NCBI GenBank assembly: GCA_964531285.1
Contig: CAZHDI010000028.1
Location: forward strand, 1-37,437
Direction: 5' to 3'
Origin: CAZHDI01 sp964531285
GTDB taxonomy: Bacteria; Pseudomonadota; Alphaproteobacteria; JAJFIK01
Length of the DNA: 37,437 bases
How positions within the stretch are numbered: the stretch's first letter is position 1; the number at the start of each line of letters is the position of its first letter. Under the pieces are notes generated by a model. It did not search any database, was not told the DNA's origin, and worked only from the letters and a program-made list of their open reading frames with translations. Below, in pieces: positions 23,141-31,728 of the stretch. The translations under genes and the position numbers were made by a program.

Positions 23141-23180
23141 AGGGCGCGGCACCGTTCGGGCGATGCCGCGCCCTCGTTTT
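23141..23180 (+). terminator. Rho-independent terminator after the DsbA-like gene
   Basis: AGGGCGCGGCA (23141-23151) pairs perfectly with TGCCGCGCCCT (23164-23174), an 11-bp stem, followed by CGTTTT. It lies 26 bp after the stop codon. It is the clearest intrinsic terminator in the window and separates smc from the upstream operon. Confidence 0.8.
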
Positions 23181-23239
23181 GCCTCTCGCACCGCGCCGGC
23201 CCATCTGACAAACCGCTCACCCGCGCCCCTGTCCCGCCG

Positions 23240-23248
23240 TGATACACT
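23240..23248 (+). promoter_or_regulatory. Possible extended -10 promoter of smc
   Basis: TGATACACT matches the extended form TGn-TAnnnT. No -35 match is visible 17 bp upstream. It would give a leader of about 175 nt carrying two hairpins. Confidence 0.35.
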
Positions 23249-23428
23249 TTCGCCCTCGCTCGCATGGAGCGGGGCTGAGAATCAGCCCATCATCGCCGTT
23301 CACGTGCCGGTGCCCGACCTTGCGCACCGGTGAGAGAAGGGGGTTTGCAGCCCGCCCCGGTCGCGCCGGACCGTCCACACACCGGCCGACCCTGCCAAGG
23401 CGGACTGCCCGATTGCGATGGATCGTCC

Positions 23429-26400
23429 GTGAAATTCAACCGGCTGCGCGTCACAGGCTTTAAGTCATTCGTCGACCCCACCGAGCTTCAGATCGAGCCC
23501 GGCCTGACCGGTATTGTCGGCCCGAACGGCTGCGGCAAATCCAATATCGTGGAAGCGCTGCGCTGGGTCATGGGCGAGACCTCGGCCAAATCCCTGCGCG
23601 GGTCGGGCATGGAAGACGTGATCTTCTCCGGGACCTCCGGGCGCCCGGCGCGCAACAGCGCCGAAGTGGTGCTGTCCATCGACAACACCGAACGGCGCGC
23701 CCCCGGCCAGTTCAACGACGCCGACACGCTGGAGATTTCCCGCCGGATCGAGCGGGATGCAGGGTCGGCCTACCGGATCAATGGCAAGGATGTCCGCGCC
23801 AAGGACGTCCAGCTTTTATTCGCGGACCTGTCCTCGGGCGCCCATTCCCCGGCGCTCGTGCGTCAGGGGCAGATTGCGCTTCTGGTCAATGCCAAGCCGC
23901 AAAACCGGCGGATGATCCTCGAAGAGGCTGCCGGTATCTCCGGGCTGCATTCACGGCGCCATGAGGCCGAATTGCGTCTGCGCGCGGCGGAAACCAACCT
24001 CACCCGCGTCGAGGATGTGGTTCAGCAGCTTGAAAGCCAGCTGGGATCGCTGAAGCGTCAGGCCAAGCAGGCCGCGAAATACCGCTCCCTGTCCGAACAA
24101 GTCCGCAAGGCCGAGGCGATCGTCCTGTTTCTGCGCTGGAAAGAGGCGAGCGATGCGCTGGTGACCGGCGAGGCCGCGTTCCGGGAGTTGGAACAGGCCG
24201 TCGCCCGGCTGACTGAGGAGGCCGCCGCCGCGGTGCGGGCGCAGGCCGAGACATCCGAGGGCGTGCCGGCCCTGCGCGAGGCGGAAGCCGCGGCCGCCGC
24301 CGCCCTCCACCGCCTGACGGTCGAACGCGATACGCTGGACGCGGAAGAAACCCGCGCGCGCAACGAAGCCACGCGCCTCCAAGCACAACTCGATCAAATC
24401 GCCGCCGACATGGCCCGCGAGCGCGCCAGCCTGGATGACGGATCCCAGGAACTGGAGCGTCTCGCCGCCGAAGCCGAGACGCTGACCGCCCAGGGCGGGG
24501 ATCAGGGCGCCCGGCTGGACGCCGCGCAAGGCAAGGCCGCCGAGGATCAAGAGGCTCTGAGCGCCGCCGAGAAGGATCTCGATGCCGCCAACCGGGATCT
24601 CGCCGAGTTCCAGGCCAAGCGGGCCAGCCTGACCCGTCAGCAGACGGATCTGGCCGCGCGGACCGACCGGCTGACCCGCGATCTCAGTCAGGTGGACGGC
24701 GAGGCGGAACGGCTGACGGCCGAAGGCGCGGACCCTGCGGCCATCGAGGCGGCCCGGACAGATTTGGCGCAAGCCGAAGCGGCGGTCTCCGCGGCCGAAA
24801 CCGCTGCGAGCACGGCTGAAACCGCGCGCGGCGATGCCCAGGCGCGCGAACGGATCGCCCGGGAGCCCGTACAGGAAGCCGACCGCGCCGTGTCCGCGCT
24901 CGAAGCCGAAGCCAAGACCTTGGCGCGTCTTCTGCAAGCGGACGAAAACGATCTGTGGCCGCCCGTGGTGGATTCGATCACCGTGGAAGCCGGGTTCGAG
25001 GCGGCCCTCGGCGCGGCCCTGGGCGACGATCTGGACTTGCCCGCCGACGACGCCGCCCCGATGTTCTGGGCGCTGCTCGATCCCTATGAGACACCGGCTG
25101 CCCTGCCCGAGGGCGCCCGGCCCTTGAGCGACGTGGTCAGCGCTCCAACGGCTCTGGCCCGGCGTTTGTCGCAGATCGGCATTGTGGCGGATACGGACGG
25201 TGCGCGCCTGCAAAAGAATCTCCAGCCCGGTCAGCGCCTGGTGACGGTCGAGGGGGCCCTGTGGCGCTGGGACGGCATGACCGTTGCGGCGGACGCGCCC
25301 ACCCCGGCGGCCGTGCGTCTTGCCCAGCGCAACCGGCTCTCGGATCTTGAACAGGACCTTGAGGCAGCCCGCACGGACGCCCGCAAGGCCCGGGATGCCT
25401 ATCACACCGCGCGCGCCAAGGCCGAAGAGGCCGGCGAAGCCGAACGCACGGCCCGTCAGAGCGTGAAGGACGCGCACAGCGCGCTCGCGCGCGAGCGGAC
25501 CGCCCTGGCCGATCTGGAACGCAGCGCCAGCCGCCATGCCGCCCGCCTCGCCGCGCTCGATGAGGCCCGCACCCGTCTGAAGACGGAGCTTGGCGAACTG
25601 GAGACCCGTACGGAGGAAACCGCGCGGGCGCTCGAGGAGACCGGCGGCGGCGATGCGCTCGCCGCACGGGTCTCCGCGCTGAAAGACCAGGTTGCCGCGC
25701 TCCGGGTCGCGCTCGCGGAGAGCCGGGCCGCGGTCGAAAATCTCGCGCGCGAGGAACGCGCCCGCACTGCCCGCCTTCAGCAAATCGCCGATGCGCGTCA
25801 GGGCTGGGAAAGCCGGGCCGCGGGCGCTGCGAGCCAGCTTGACCAGCTTGAGGCTCGCCAGACGCAGACCCAGGCCGGGCTTGAGGCTGCCCTTCAAGTG
25901 CCAGACCAGATCGCGGAAAAGCGCACCGGTCTGATCGGCGCGCTGGAAGAGGCCGAAGCCAAGCGCACTGCCGCAGGCAACGCCCTTCAGGATGCGGAGA
26001 ATGCCCAGCGGGCAGCCGACTCGCAGGCGCGCGCGCTCCAGACTCAGGTCGGCGAGGTCCGCGAGAACCGCGCCCGCCAGGAAGCCACCATCGAGGGGCT
26101 GCGCGAGCGCATCGAAGACGTTGCCGCGCGCATCCGCGAAAGCCTGGACTGCAAACCCGAAGAGGTGCTGGACGCCGGCGGCGTCGAGCCGGACGAGGTT
26201 CTCCCCCCGCTCGAAGAGATCGAACGGCGCCTGGAGCGGATCAAGCGCGAACGCGACACCATGGGCGCGGTCAATCTGCGGGCGGAGGAAGAGGCCGCCG
26301 AGTACACCGAACAGCTTGAGTCCATGAATGCCGAGCGCGAGGACCTGGTGCAGGCCATCGCGCGGCTGCGTCAGGGGATCTCCAGCCTCAACAAGGAAGG

Positions 26401-26887
26401 CCGGGAGCGCCTGCTGGCTGCCTTCGAGGTGGTCAACGAGCATTTCACGCGTCTGTTCACCAGCCTGTTCGGCGGCGGCACCGCCCATCTGGAACTGGTG
26501 GAATCGGACGATCCGCTGGAAGCGGGCCTGGAAATCTTCGCCCGCCCGCCGGGCAAGAAACTTCAGTCCCTGTCGCTTTTGTCCGGGGGCGAACAGGCGC
26601 TCACCGCCATGTCGCTCATCTTCGCAGTGTTCATCTCGAACCCGGCGCCGATCTGTGTACTCGACGAGGTGGACGCCCCGCTCGACGATGCCAATGTGGA
26701 GCGGTTCTGTAATCTCCTCGACGAGATCAGCGGCGCGACCGAGACCCGGTTCCTGATCATCACCCACCACGCGCTCACCATGTCGCGCATGGACCGGCTC
26801 TACGGGGTCACCATGGCGGAACGGGGCGTCTCGCAACTGGTGTCGGTGGATCTGCGCGAGGCCGAGCGGGTCGTCGCCGCCGAATAG
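23429..26887 (+). CDS. smc: Chromosome segregation protein SMC
   Basis: SMC is the ATPase core of the condensin-like complex with ScpA and ScpB and organises the chromosome. The protein is 1152 residues. Walker A is GPNGCGKS (31-38); two long coiled coils rich in Ala, Glu, Arg and Gln flank a hinge (roughly 500-640); the ABC signature LSLLSGGEQ is near 1050 and Walker B ICVLDEVDAPLDD near 1076-1088. The start is GTG 23429, giving MKFNRLRVTGFKSFVDP, the conserved N-terminus; no ATG is available in frame. No clear ribosome binding site precedes it. scpA and scpB are not in the window. Confidence 0.96.
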   Translation: MKFNRLRVTGFKSFVDPTELQIEPGLTGIVGPNGCGKSNIVEALRWVMGETSAKSLRGSGMEDVIFSGTSGRPARNSAEVVLSIDNTERRAPGQFNDADTLEISRRIERDAGSAYRINGKDVRAKDVQLLFADLSSGAHSPALVRQGQIALLVNAKPQNRRMILEEAAGISGLHSRRHEAELRLRAAETNLTRVEDVVQQLESQLGSLKRQAKQAAKYRSLSEQVRKAEAIVLFLRWKEASDALVTGEAAFRELEQAVARLTEEAAAAVRAQAETSEGVPALREAEAAAAAALHRLTVERDTLDAEETRARNEATRLQAQLDQIAADMARERASLDDGSQELERLAAEAETLTAQGGDQGARLDAAQGKAAEDQEALSAAEKDLDAANRDLAEFQAKRASLTRQQTDLAARTDRLTRDLSQVDGEAERLTAEGADPAAIEAARTDLAQAEAAVSAAETAASTAETARGDAQARERIAREPVQEADRAVSALEAEAKTLARLLQADENDLWPPVVDSITVEAGFEAALGAALGDDLDLPADDAAPMFWALLDPYETPAALPEGARPLSDVVSAPTALARRLSQIGIVADTDGARLQKNLQPGQRLVTVEGALWRWDGMTVAADAPTPAAVRLAQRNRLSDLEQDLEAARTDARKARDAYHTARAKAEEAGEAERTARQSVKDAHSALARERTALADLERSASRHAARLAALDEARTRLKTELGELETRTEETARALEETGGGDALAARVSALKDQVAALRVALAESRAAVENLAREERARTARLQQIADARQGWESRAAGAASQLDQLEARQTQTQAGLEAALQVPDQIAEKRTGLIGALEEAEAKRTAAGNALQDAENAQRAADSQARALQTQVGEVRENRARQEATIEGLRERIEDVAARIRESLDCKPEEVLDAGGVEPDEVLPPLEEIERRLERIKRERDTMGAVNLRAEEEAAEYTEQLESMNAEREDLVQAIARLRQGISSLNKEGRERLLAAFEVVNEHFTRLFTSLFGGGTAHLELVESDDPLEAGLEIFARPPGKKLQSLSLLSGGEQALTAMSLIFAVFISNPAPICVLDEVDAPLDDANVERFCNLLDEISGATETRFLIITHHALTMSRMDRLYGVTMAERGVSQLVSVDLREAERVVAAE

Positions 26888-27013
26888 GGCCGCGAAAAAA
26901 GACCGGCACGGACATACGGCTTTCACAGTTTCGGTGCAGACTTAACCCAAACAACGCTTCAGGTTGCGCACGGGCTATCCTGCCCCATGGGACCTGGGGC
27001 CAGGAGGCTGCCC

Positions 27014-29041
27014 ATGGAAACCGGCGTCTATCTCGCGCAGGTGGCCGGCGACGCCAATCCGCGCCGGTGCTTTATCCAAAGCAATGACCCTGAACGGCTG
27101 GTCGAGCATGCGATCTGGCTTTACCGGCTGTCCTGCCATCAACTGCACGCAGCATTCGAGGAGGTCCTCACGCGGCGGGACCGCATTCTGGACCTTCTGG
27201 CCGATGAACAAAAGGCGGCCCATGCGCGGGAGCTTGAAAAAATTCAGGCCACGCTGTTCGATCTCATCAAGAATGCCTGTTATCCGTATGCCGCTCTTTT
27301 AGAGCAGAATATCCGTGTGCCGATCGGCTATATGAAGGCGTTCGACCGGACGCCCATCAAGGACGATTACCGGGTCACCCTGGGCAGCCCGGAACTGCTG
27401 CGCCGCACCCTGCTCACGCAGATCGACGCCATGACGGCCGAGGGGCTGACGCTGGAGGTCGGCCTGGATCTCGTGCCCGTACCGCTGCCCATGGCGCTCG
27501 ACCGGGACGAATTCCGTCAGACCACCGAGGGCCTGACGATCCGGGAGAAGAGTTTCTTCCAGTTCCTTCAGACGTCGGTGCCGATGCCCAGCGTGGTCGA
27601 GATCGAGGACGCGATCATCGACGGGACCACCAAGACCCGGCGTGAGTCCGATGTGGTGCACCGGGAATATAAATTCTTCAATTCAAGCTACTGGACGCGC
27701 TATATGGCCCATTTGCGCAGCGGCGACTGGGCCGATGTAACCTGGGCCGGTCTGGTCGGCGCGATCGACAGTCCGCCGAGCGCCTGGACGACATCGACCG
27801 TGAGCGCCTGGCCGCCCGCCTATGCGGTCACCGACCGGGCCGCGCCCAAGGACACGCCGGCGCGCGATCCGCTCGGGCTGCCGCGTCCCTTTGCGTATTT
27901 CGAAGGCCAGCGGATCGACCATTCGATCATGCGGCTGCGCCATTACACCCTGACTGATATCGCGCATTTCCAGCGCCATATCCTGTTCACCAATTATCGT
28001 CAGTATGTGGATAAGTTTCTGGTCGCGGCCTTGCGCGAGGTCGTGCGCCGGGACGGCGGCTTAGTCGTTTGTTCGGCCGAACAGTATTCCGGGCGCGGGG
28101 CCCGTGGCACACAGCGGCTCTACGGTCCCGGCGAGGCGCGCGACATCCTGGCACGGATCGCGGTCGACGGCGATCCGCAGGCATTCGACCGGGCGGTCTT
28201 GCGCGAAATCGTGCGCGACAGTGATGCGCAGATGCCCACTTATCATTATGTGCCGCCCGACGAGGCTTTCGATGCCGATGCCTGGCTCAAGACCCAGCGC
28301 CTGACCCGCGACGGCTTCGACAGCCGGCGCCAATGGCTGTCGGAGGTGCTGGTGGACGGCACCCCCCTGCCCGGCATCACGCTCATTCATATCGGCGTCG
28401 GCGCCAGCAATGCGCGCAACATCACCGACCATCTGGCGGTGCTGCGCCCGCGCTTTTGGATCATGGTCGGCCATTGCGGCGGCATCCGGCGCCATCAGAA
28501 AATCGGCGATTACGTCATCGCCCATGCCTATGTGCGGCGCGACGGGGTGCTCGATGATGAAGTGCCGCTCGATATTCCGATCCCGCAGATCGAGGAGATC
28601 CAGCAGGCCCTGCGCGAGGCGGCGCAGATCAAGCTCTATCAGGCGGGCACTTTCGGGGTGAACGAGTATCTCGACACGGTGCGCACCGGGACCGTTTATA
28701 CGACCTCGAACCGCAATTGGGAGACGGCGCCGGCGGAGTCCGTGATCGAGATCTTCGAGAAGTCGCGGGCGATCGGCGTCGATATGGAAAGCGCGACCAT
28801 CGCCGCCAACGGCTACCGCTATCGCGTGCCTTATGGGGCCTTTCTGTGCGTCTCGGACAAGCCGCTCCACGGCGCCATGAAGATGCGCTTTTTTGCCGAT
28901 GATTTTTACCGCGCGCAGATCGACCAGCACATGGACATCACGCTGAATGTCGTGCGGCTGCTGGGCTATGATGCCGAATTGCGCCAACGCCTCGATCGGA
29001 CGCGCAAGCTGCGCGGGCTGGACGACCCGCCGCTGCGCTAG
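27014..29041 (+). CDS. amn: AMP nucleosidase, enlarged form
   Basis: AMP nucleosidase splits AMP into adenine and ribose 5-phosphate. The C-terminal phosphorylase-fold domain is clear: IGVGASNARNITDHLAVLRP (460-479), VGHCGGIRRHQKIGDY (485-500), VRTGTVYTTSNRNWE (556-570) and IGVDMESATIAANGYRYRVP with SDKPLHG (587-620). The N-terminal regulatory part is also present but longer: the protein is 675 residues against about 480-500 in E. coli. Extra sequence lies in the first 100 residues, around 180-290 and around 357-450. ATG 27014 has AGGAGG six bases upstream, which decides it over an in-frame ATG at 26987. Confidence 0.88.
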   Translation: METGVYLAQVAGDANPRRCFIQSNDPERLVEHAIWLYRLSCHQLHAAFEEVLTRRDRILDLLADEQKAAHARELEKIQATLFDLIKNACYPYAALLEQNIRVPIGYMKAFDRTPIKDDYRVTLGSPELLRRTLLTQIDAMTAEGLTLEVGLDLVPVPLPMALDRDEFRQTTEGLTIREKSFFQFLQTSVPMPSVVEIEDAIIDGTTKTRRESDVVHREYKFFNSSYWTRYMAHLRSGDWADVTWAGLVGAIDSPPSAWTTSTVSAWPPAYAVTDRAAPKDTPARDPLGLPRPFAYFEGQRIDHSIMRLRHYTLTDIAHFQRHILFTNYRQYVDKFLVAALREVVRRDGGLVVCSAEQYSGRGARGTQRLYGPGEARDILARIAVDGDPQAFDRAVLREIVRDSDAQMPTYHYVPPDEAFDADAWLKTQRLTRDGFDSRRQWLSEVLVDGTPLPGITLIHIGVGASNARNITDHLAVLRPRFWIMVGHCGGIRRHQKIGDYVIAHAYVRRDGVLDDEVPLDIPIPQIEEIQQALREAAQIKLYQAGTFGVNEYLDTVRTGTVYTTSNRNWETAPAESVIEIFEKSRAIGVDMESATIAANGYRYRVPYGAFLCVSDKPLHGAMKMRFFADDFYRAQIDQHMDITLNVVRLLGYDAELRQRLDRTRKLRGLDDPPLR

Positions 29042-29065
29042 GCGCCCCGTCTGAGTCGGAATATG

Positions 29066-29086
29066 GCGCGGCGATGACCGCCGCGC
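29066..29086 (+). terminator. GC-rich hairpin after amn
   Basis: GCGCGGCG, loop ATGAC, CGCCGCGC: perfect 8-bp stem 25 bp after the amn stop. There is no T-tract, so it may only pause RNA polymerase or protect the 3' end. Confidence 0.4.
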
Positions 29087-29188
29087 GTGTCCGGAGCGCC
29101 GCGGGTGCGGGTTTCGGAGCGTGTCGGAGCCCGCAAACCCCTGAGATTCGCTGGCTTTTGGGCCCTGCGGGCCAATGGCCACAGTTGC

Positions 29189-29217
29189 TTGACTAGCAGT
29201 CGGGCTGTGGCTAGGTT
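29189..29217 (+). promoter_or_regulatory. Predicted promoter of the F0 ATP synthase operon
   Basis: TTGACT (29189-29194), exact 17-bp spacer, TAGGTT (29212-29217). Predicted start around 29224, about 20 nt before the chosen atpI start. Confidence 0.5.
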
Positions 29218-29242
29218 GCGCCGACTTTCGGACACGTTCCAT

Positions 29243-29668
29243 GTGACCGCCAGGGGGTGGGCTATCCCAGACTCACCGGACATCGTCCCGCATCAAACGT
29301 CCGCGGCGCCATCCGGCGGCTCCGGCGGGCCATCGGGCGATGACGGGGACCCTCCCAGCCTTGACGAAATTTCCCGCCGGCTCCGTGAGGCGCGCGGGGA
29401 TGAGCCTGACGGCCCGTCGGGCCAGGGATCGCGCGGTCCCATGCCGTCGGGCCGGATGCTCGGCATGGCGCTGCGCATGAGCACGGAACTTGTGGCGGCG
29501 GTCGTGGTCGGCGCCGGCATGGGCTGGCTTCTCGATCAATGGCTTGGAACAATGCCGTTGTTTTTGCTTGTCTTCCTGCTTCTCGGGATGGCGGCGGGCT
29601 TCCGGAACGTGATCCGGACGGCAACGGAAATGGGCTCCAATTCGGGGTCCGGACCGGATACCAAGTGA
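29243..29668 (+). CDS. atpI: AtpZ/AtpI family protein (F0 assembly factor)
   Basis: A small membrane protein of the ATP synthase operon, thought to help assemble the c-ring. The 141-residue product has a Gly/Pro/Ser-rich N-terminal half, the segment SLDEISRRLREAR, and two membrane helices: about 77-94 (STELVAAVVVGAGMGWLL) and about 101-116 (MPLFLLVFLLLGMAAG). The family's GWLLDQWLGT and FRNVIRTA are visible. The start is unclear: GTG 29243 is the only reasonable in-frame codon after the predicted promoter and lacks a ribosome binding site. atpB follows after 127 bp. Confidence 0.82.
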   Translation: MTARGWAIPDSPDIVPHQTSAAPSGGSGGPSGDDGDPPSLDEISRRLREARGDEPDGPSGQGSRGPMPSGRMLGMALRMSTELVAAVVVGAGMGWLLDQWLGTMPLFLLVFLLLGMAAGFRNVIRTATEMGSNSGSGPDTK

Positions 29669-29795
29669 CGGCACCTGGAGAGCGCCTGGCAAGGCTCTGT
29701 CCCGGTGCCGTCGGCCTGTAACGCACCATGCGACGGGCTGACGGACAGTGGCGGATACGGGATCAGGGTCCCGCATAGAATAAAGGGAAGCGCTC

Positions 29796-30554
29796 GTGGC
29801 AGGTGACAGTCACAGCCCGATGGAACAGTTCCTGATCAAGCCGATCGTTGAGATCACTATCGGCGGACTGGACCTGTCCTTCACCAATTCGAGCCTGTTC
29901 ATGGTCGCCACTGTGGCCCTGGCGACCGCGTTCCTGACCCTATCCATGTCGGGACGGGCGATGGTGCCGGGCCGCTGGCAGAATATGGCGGAGCTGACCT
30001 ACGAGTTCGTCGCGGACATGATCCGCTCGACGACCGGGCCGGAAGGCATGCGCTATTTCCCGCTGGTGTTCTCGCTGTTCACCTTTGTCCTGTTTGCGAA
30101 CCTGCTGGGCATGATGCCCTACTCGTTCACGGTCACGAGCCACATCGTGGTGACGTTCGGTCTGGCGCTGATCGCCATCGGTGCGGTACTGATCATCGGG
30201 TTCGCCCGCAACGGTCTGACTTTCCTGCGCCTGTTCGCGCCCTCGGGCGTGCCGGGCTTTTTGCTGCCACTGATCGTGGTGATCGAAGTCATCTCGTTCC
30301 TGACCCGTCCGGTCAGCCTTGCGGTGCGACTGTTTGCCAACATGCTGGCGGGCCACACCATGCTCAAGGTGTTCGCGACCTTCGTGGTCAGCATGATGTC
30401 GCTGGGGGGCCTGGGCGCGTTTTCGGCCGTGGTGCCGCTGTTCGCCTCGGTTGCGATCACCGCGCTGGAGTTTCTCGTGGCCTTCCTGCAGGCCTTCATC
30501 TTCGCGATGCTCACGAGCATCTATCTGAACGACGCGCTGCATCCGGCCCACTGA
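29796..30554 (+). CDS. atpB: ATP synthase F0 subunit a
   Basis: Subunit a forms the proton half-channels of the F0 motor against the c-ring. The 252-residue protein has five or more membrane helices. The essential arginine is Arg178 in SLAVRLFANMLAGH, and EFLVAFLQAFIFAMLTSIYLNDA near the C-terminus carries the other channel residues. The start is GTG 29796, with AGGGA about 8 bases upstream; ATG 29820 is an alternative that would drop eight residues. It is second in the alphaproteobacterial order I-B-E-F'-F. Confidence 0.96.
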   Translation: MAGDSHSPMEQFLIKPIVEITIGGLDLSFTNSSLFMVATVALATAFLTLSMSGRAMVPGRWQNMAELTYEFVADMIRSTTGPEGMRYFPLVFSLFTFVLFANLLGMMPYSFTVTSHIVVTFGLALIAIGAVLIIGFARNGLTFLRLFAPSGVPGFLLPLIVVIEVISFLTRPVSLAVRLFANMLAGHTMLKVFATFVVSMMSLGGLGAFSAVVPLFASVAITALEFLVAFLQAFIFAMLTSIYLNDALHPAH

Positions 30555-30618
30555 CGGCCGGCGGTGCCGAGTACACCGTCCAAACTGAACCGCTTGGGAC
30601 TTTAGAGGAGTTCGACCA

Positions 30619-30843
30619 ATGGAAGCTGATGCCGCCCGCCTTTTCGCCGCCGGCTTTTACGCGTTCGCCCTGATGGGTGCCGCGCTCGCGATCGGTAACA
30701 TCTTCGCCAGCTATCTGCAGGGCGCGCTGCGCAATCCGTCCGCGGCTCCGCAGGAACGCACGATGGTTTACATCGGCTTCGCCCTGGCGGAAGCCACCGG
30801 CCTGTTCGGCCTCGTGGTGGCGTTCATCCTGATCTTTACCTGA
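30619..30843 (+). CDS. atpE: ATP synthase F0 subunit c
   Basis: The 74-residue hairpin protein that forms the rotating c-ring. Helix 1 is about 8-33 (glycine-rich GAALAIGNIFASYLQGA), the polar loop RNPSAAPQER (38-47) contacts F1, and helix 2 carries the proton-binding Glu58 in FALAEATGLFG. The ribosome binding site AGAGGAG sits 8 bases before ATG 30619, stronger than those of its neighbours, which fits the need for many copies per complex. It is followed by a run of hairpins before atpF'. Confidence 0.97.
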   Translation: MEADAARLFAAGFYAFALMGAALAIGNIFASYLQGALRNPSAAPQERTMVYIGFALAEATGLFGLVVAFILIFT

Positions 30844-30849
30844 TCAGTC

Positions 30850-30949
30850 TCCGGCGGTTCCGGACGCGCCGATGCGGAAGGCCCAGCGGTCTCCGCATCG
30901 CCGATCCGAAAGCGCCGGCTTGCCGTTGGGAGACCGGCGCGCCGGTCTC
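30850..30949 (+). repeat. Three hairpins in the atpE-atpF' spacer
   Basis: TCCGG/CCGGA (30850-30864), then CGATGCGGA/TCCGCATCG (30870-30878 with 30892-30900), then a perfect 20-bp palindrome GAGACCGGCGCGCCGGTCTC (30930-30949). No T-tract follows any of them. Such structures could protect the atpE message from 3' decay or cut transcription into atpF' and atpF, giving more c than b subunits. Confidence 0.5.
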
Positions 30950-30990
30950 TGGCGCCGATTGGCCGATCTTCCGCGAAGTGCGTTACGCCC

Positions 30991-31692
30991 ATGTCTCATG
31001 TCATCGATCCCGCCGCGTTGAGCCTGTCCGGAGCCGCCTTTCCCGTCCTATCGGGGCCGATGGCGGGTTATGACATGCATATCGACGGTGCGTCCTTCGT
31101 GCTGGCGGCCGACACGCCGGGCCATGGCGAGGTTGCGGATGCGTTCACCTCCGAGGGTGTGGGCGTCGATGAAAAGGGCTCGGTCGGTCTGCCCCAGCTC
31201 GATCCGGAAGGCAGCCTGTTCGTCAGTCAGATCGTTTGGCTGATCCTGACCTTCGGCTTTCTCTATTTCATGATGTCGCGGATCGCATTGCCGCGCATCG
31301 CGACCGTGATCGAGGAACGCCGGGACAAGATCGCCCTCGATCTCGACCGGGCGGCGGATTTCGAACAGAAGACCAAGGACGCCATCGAGGCGTACGAAAC
31401 CGCGCTCGCCGATGCGCGCTCAAAGGCCCTGCGCACTGTGGATGAGACCCGCAAGCGCGCCAATGCCGCGCTTGAGGAAAAGCGCAAGGAATCCGATGCC
31501 GAGCTTGAAAAGCGGCTGAAGGACGCCGAAGCGCGGATCGCCGCAACCAAGAACGATGCGCTGGAGAAGGTGCATGAGGTCGCGAGCGATGCGGCGTCCG
31601 GCATTGTGACGCGCCTGCTCGACGAAGAGGTGTCGAGCAATGCCATCAAGAGCGCGGTGGACGCGGAATTGACTCAGTCGCCGCGCCTTTAA
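30991..31692 (+). CDS. ATP synthase F0 subunit b' (extended N-terminus)
   Basis: One half of the b/b' peripheral stalk that holds F1 still. The 233-residue protein has a single membrane helix (about 79-96, VSQIVWLILTFGFLYFMM) after the motif LPQLDP typical of b', and then a long charged coiled coil. The N-terminal part before LPQLDP is about 65 residues, longer than usual and of no known function; ATG 31060 or 31075 would shorten it. The ribosome binding site of ATG 30991 is weak, so the start is uncertain. Pairing with the next gene as b'/b is standard in Alphaproteobacteria. Confidence 0.9.
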   Translation: MSHVIDPAALSLSGAAFPVLSGPMAGYDMHIDGASFVLAADTPGHGEVADAFTSEGVGVDEKGSVGLPQLDPEGSLFVSQIVWLILTFGFLYFMMSRIALPRIATVIEERRDKIALDLDRAADFEQKTKDAIEAYETALADARSKALRTVDETRKRANAALEEKRKESDAELEKRLKDAEARIAATKNDALEKVHEVASDAASGIVTRLLDEEVSSNAIKSAVDAELTQSPRL

Positions 31693-31728
31693 GGGCCGCC
31701 CGGCGTCAGGACAGGGAGCAAGGATCCG

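Larger units (their letters stand above)
23116..23428 (+). other. Terminator, promoter and structured 5' leader before smc
   Basis: These 313 bp hold no supported protein gene. They contain the dsbA-side terminator, a possible smc promoter near 23240 and two perfect hairpins in the expected smc leader: GGGCTGA-GAA-TCAGCCC (23272-23288) and CCGGTGC/GCACCGG (23307-23313 with 23324-23330). A four-codon ORF (ATG 23418, MDRP) ends in a GTGA overlap with the smc start. Confidence 0.55.

Noticed and set aside
23271..23300. CTGAGA-containing hairpin that recalls a TPP riboswitch
   Set aside because: The other conserved TPP elements (GAACCTGA and the second helix set) are missing at the right place, and smc is not a thiamine gene.
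23951..26926. A 991-codon open frame antisense to smc
   Set aside because: It mirrors the codon pattern of smc in GC-rich DNA and its translation resembles no protein family, while smc is certain.
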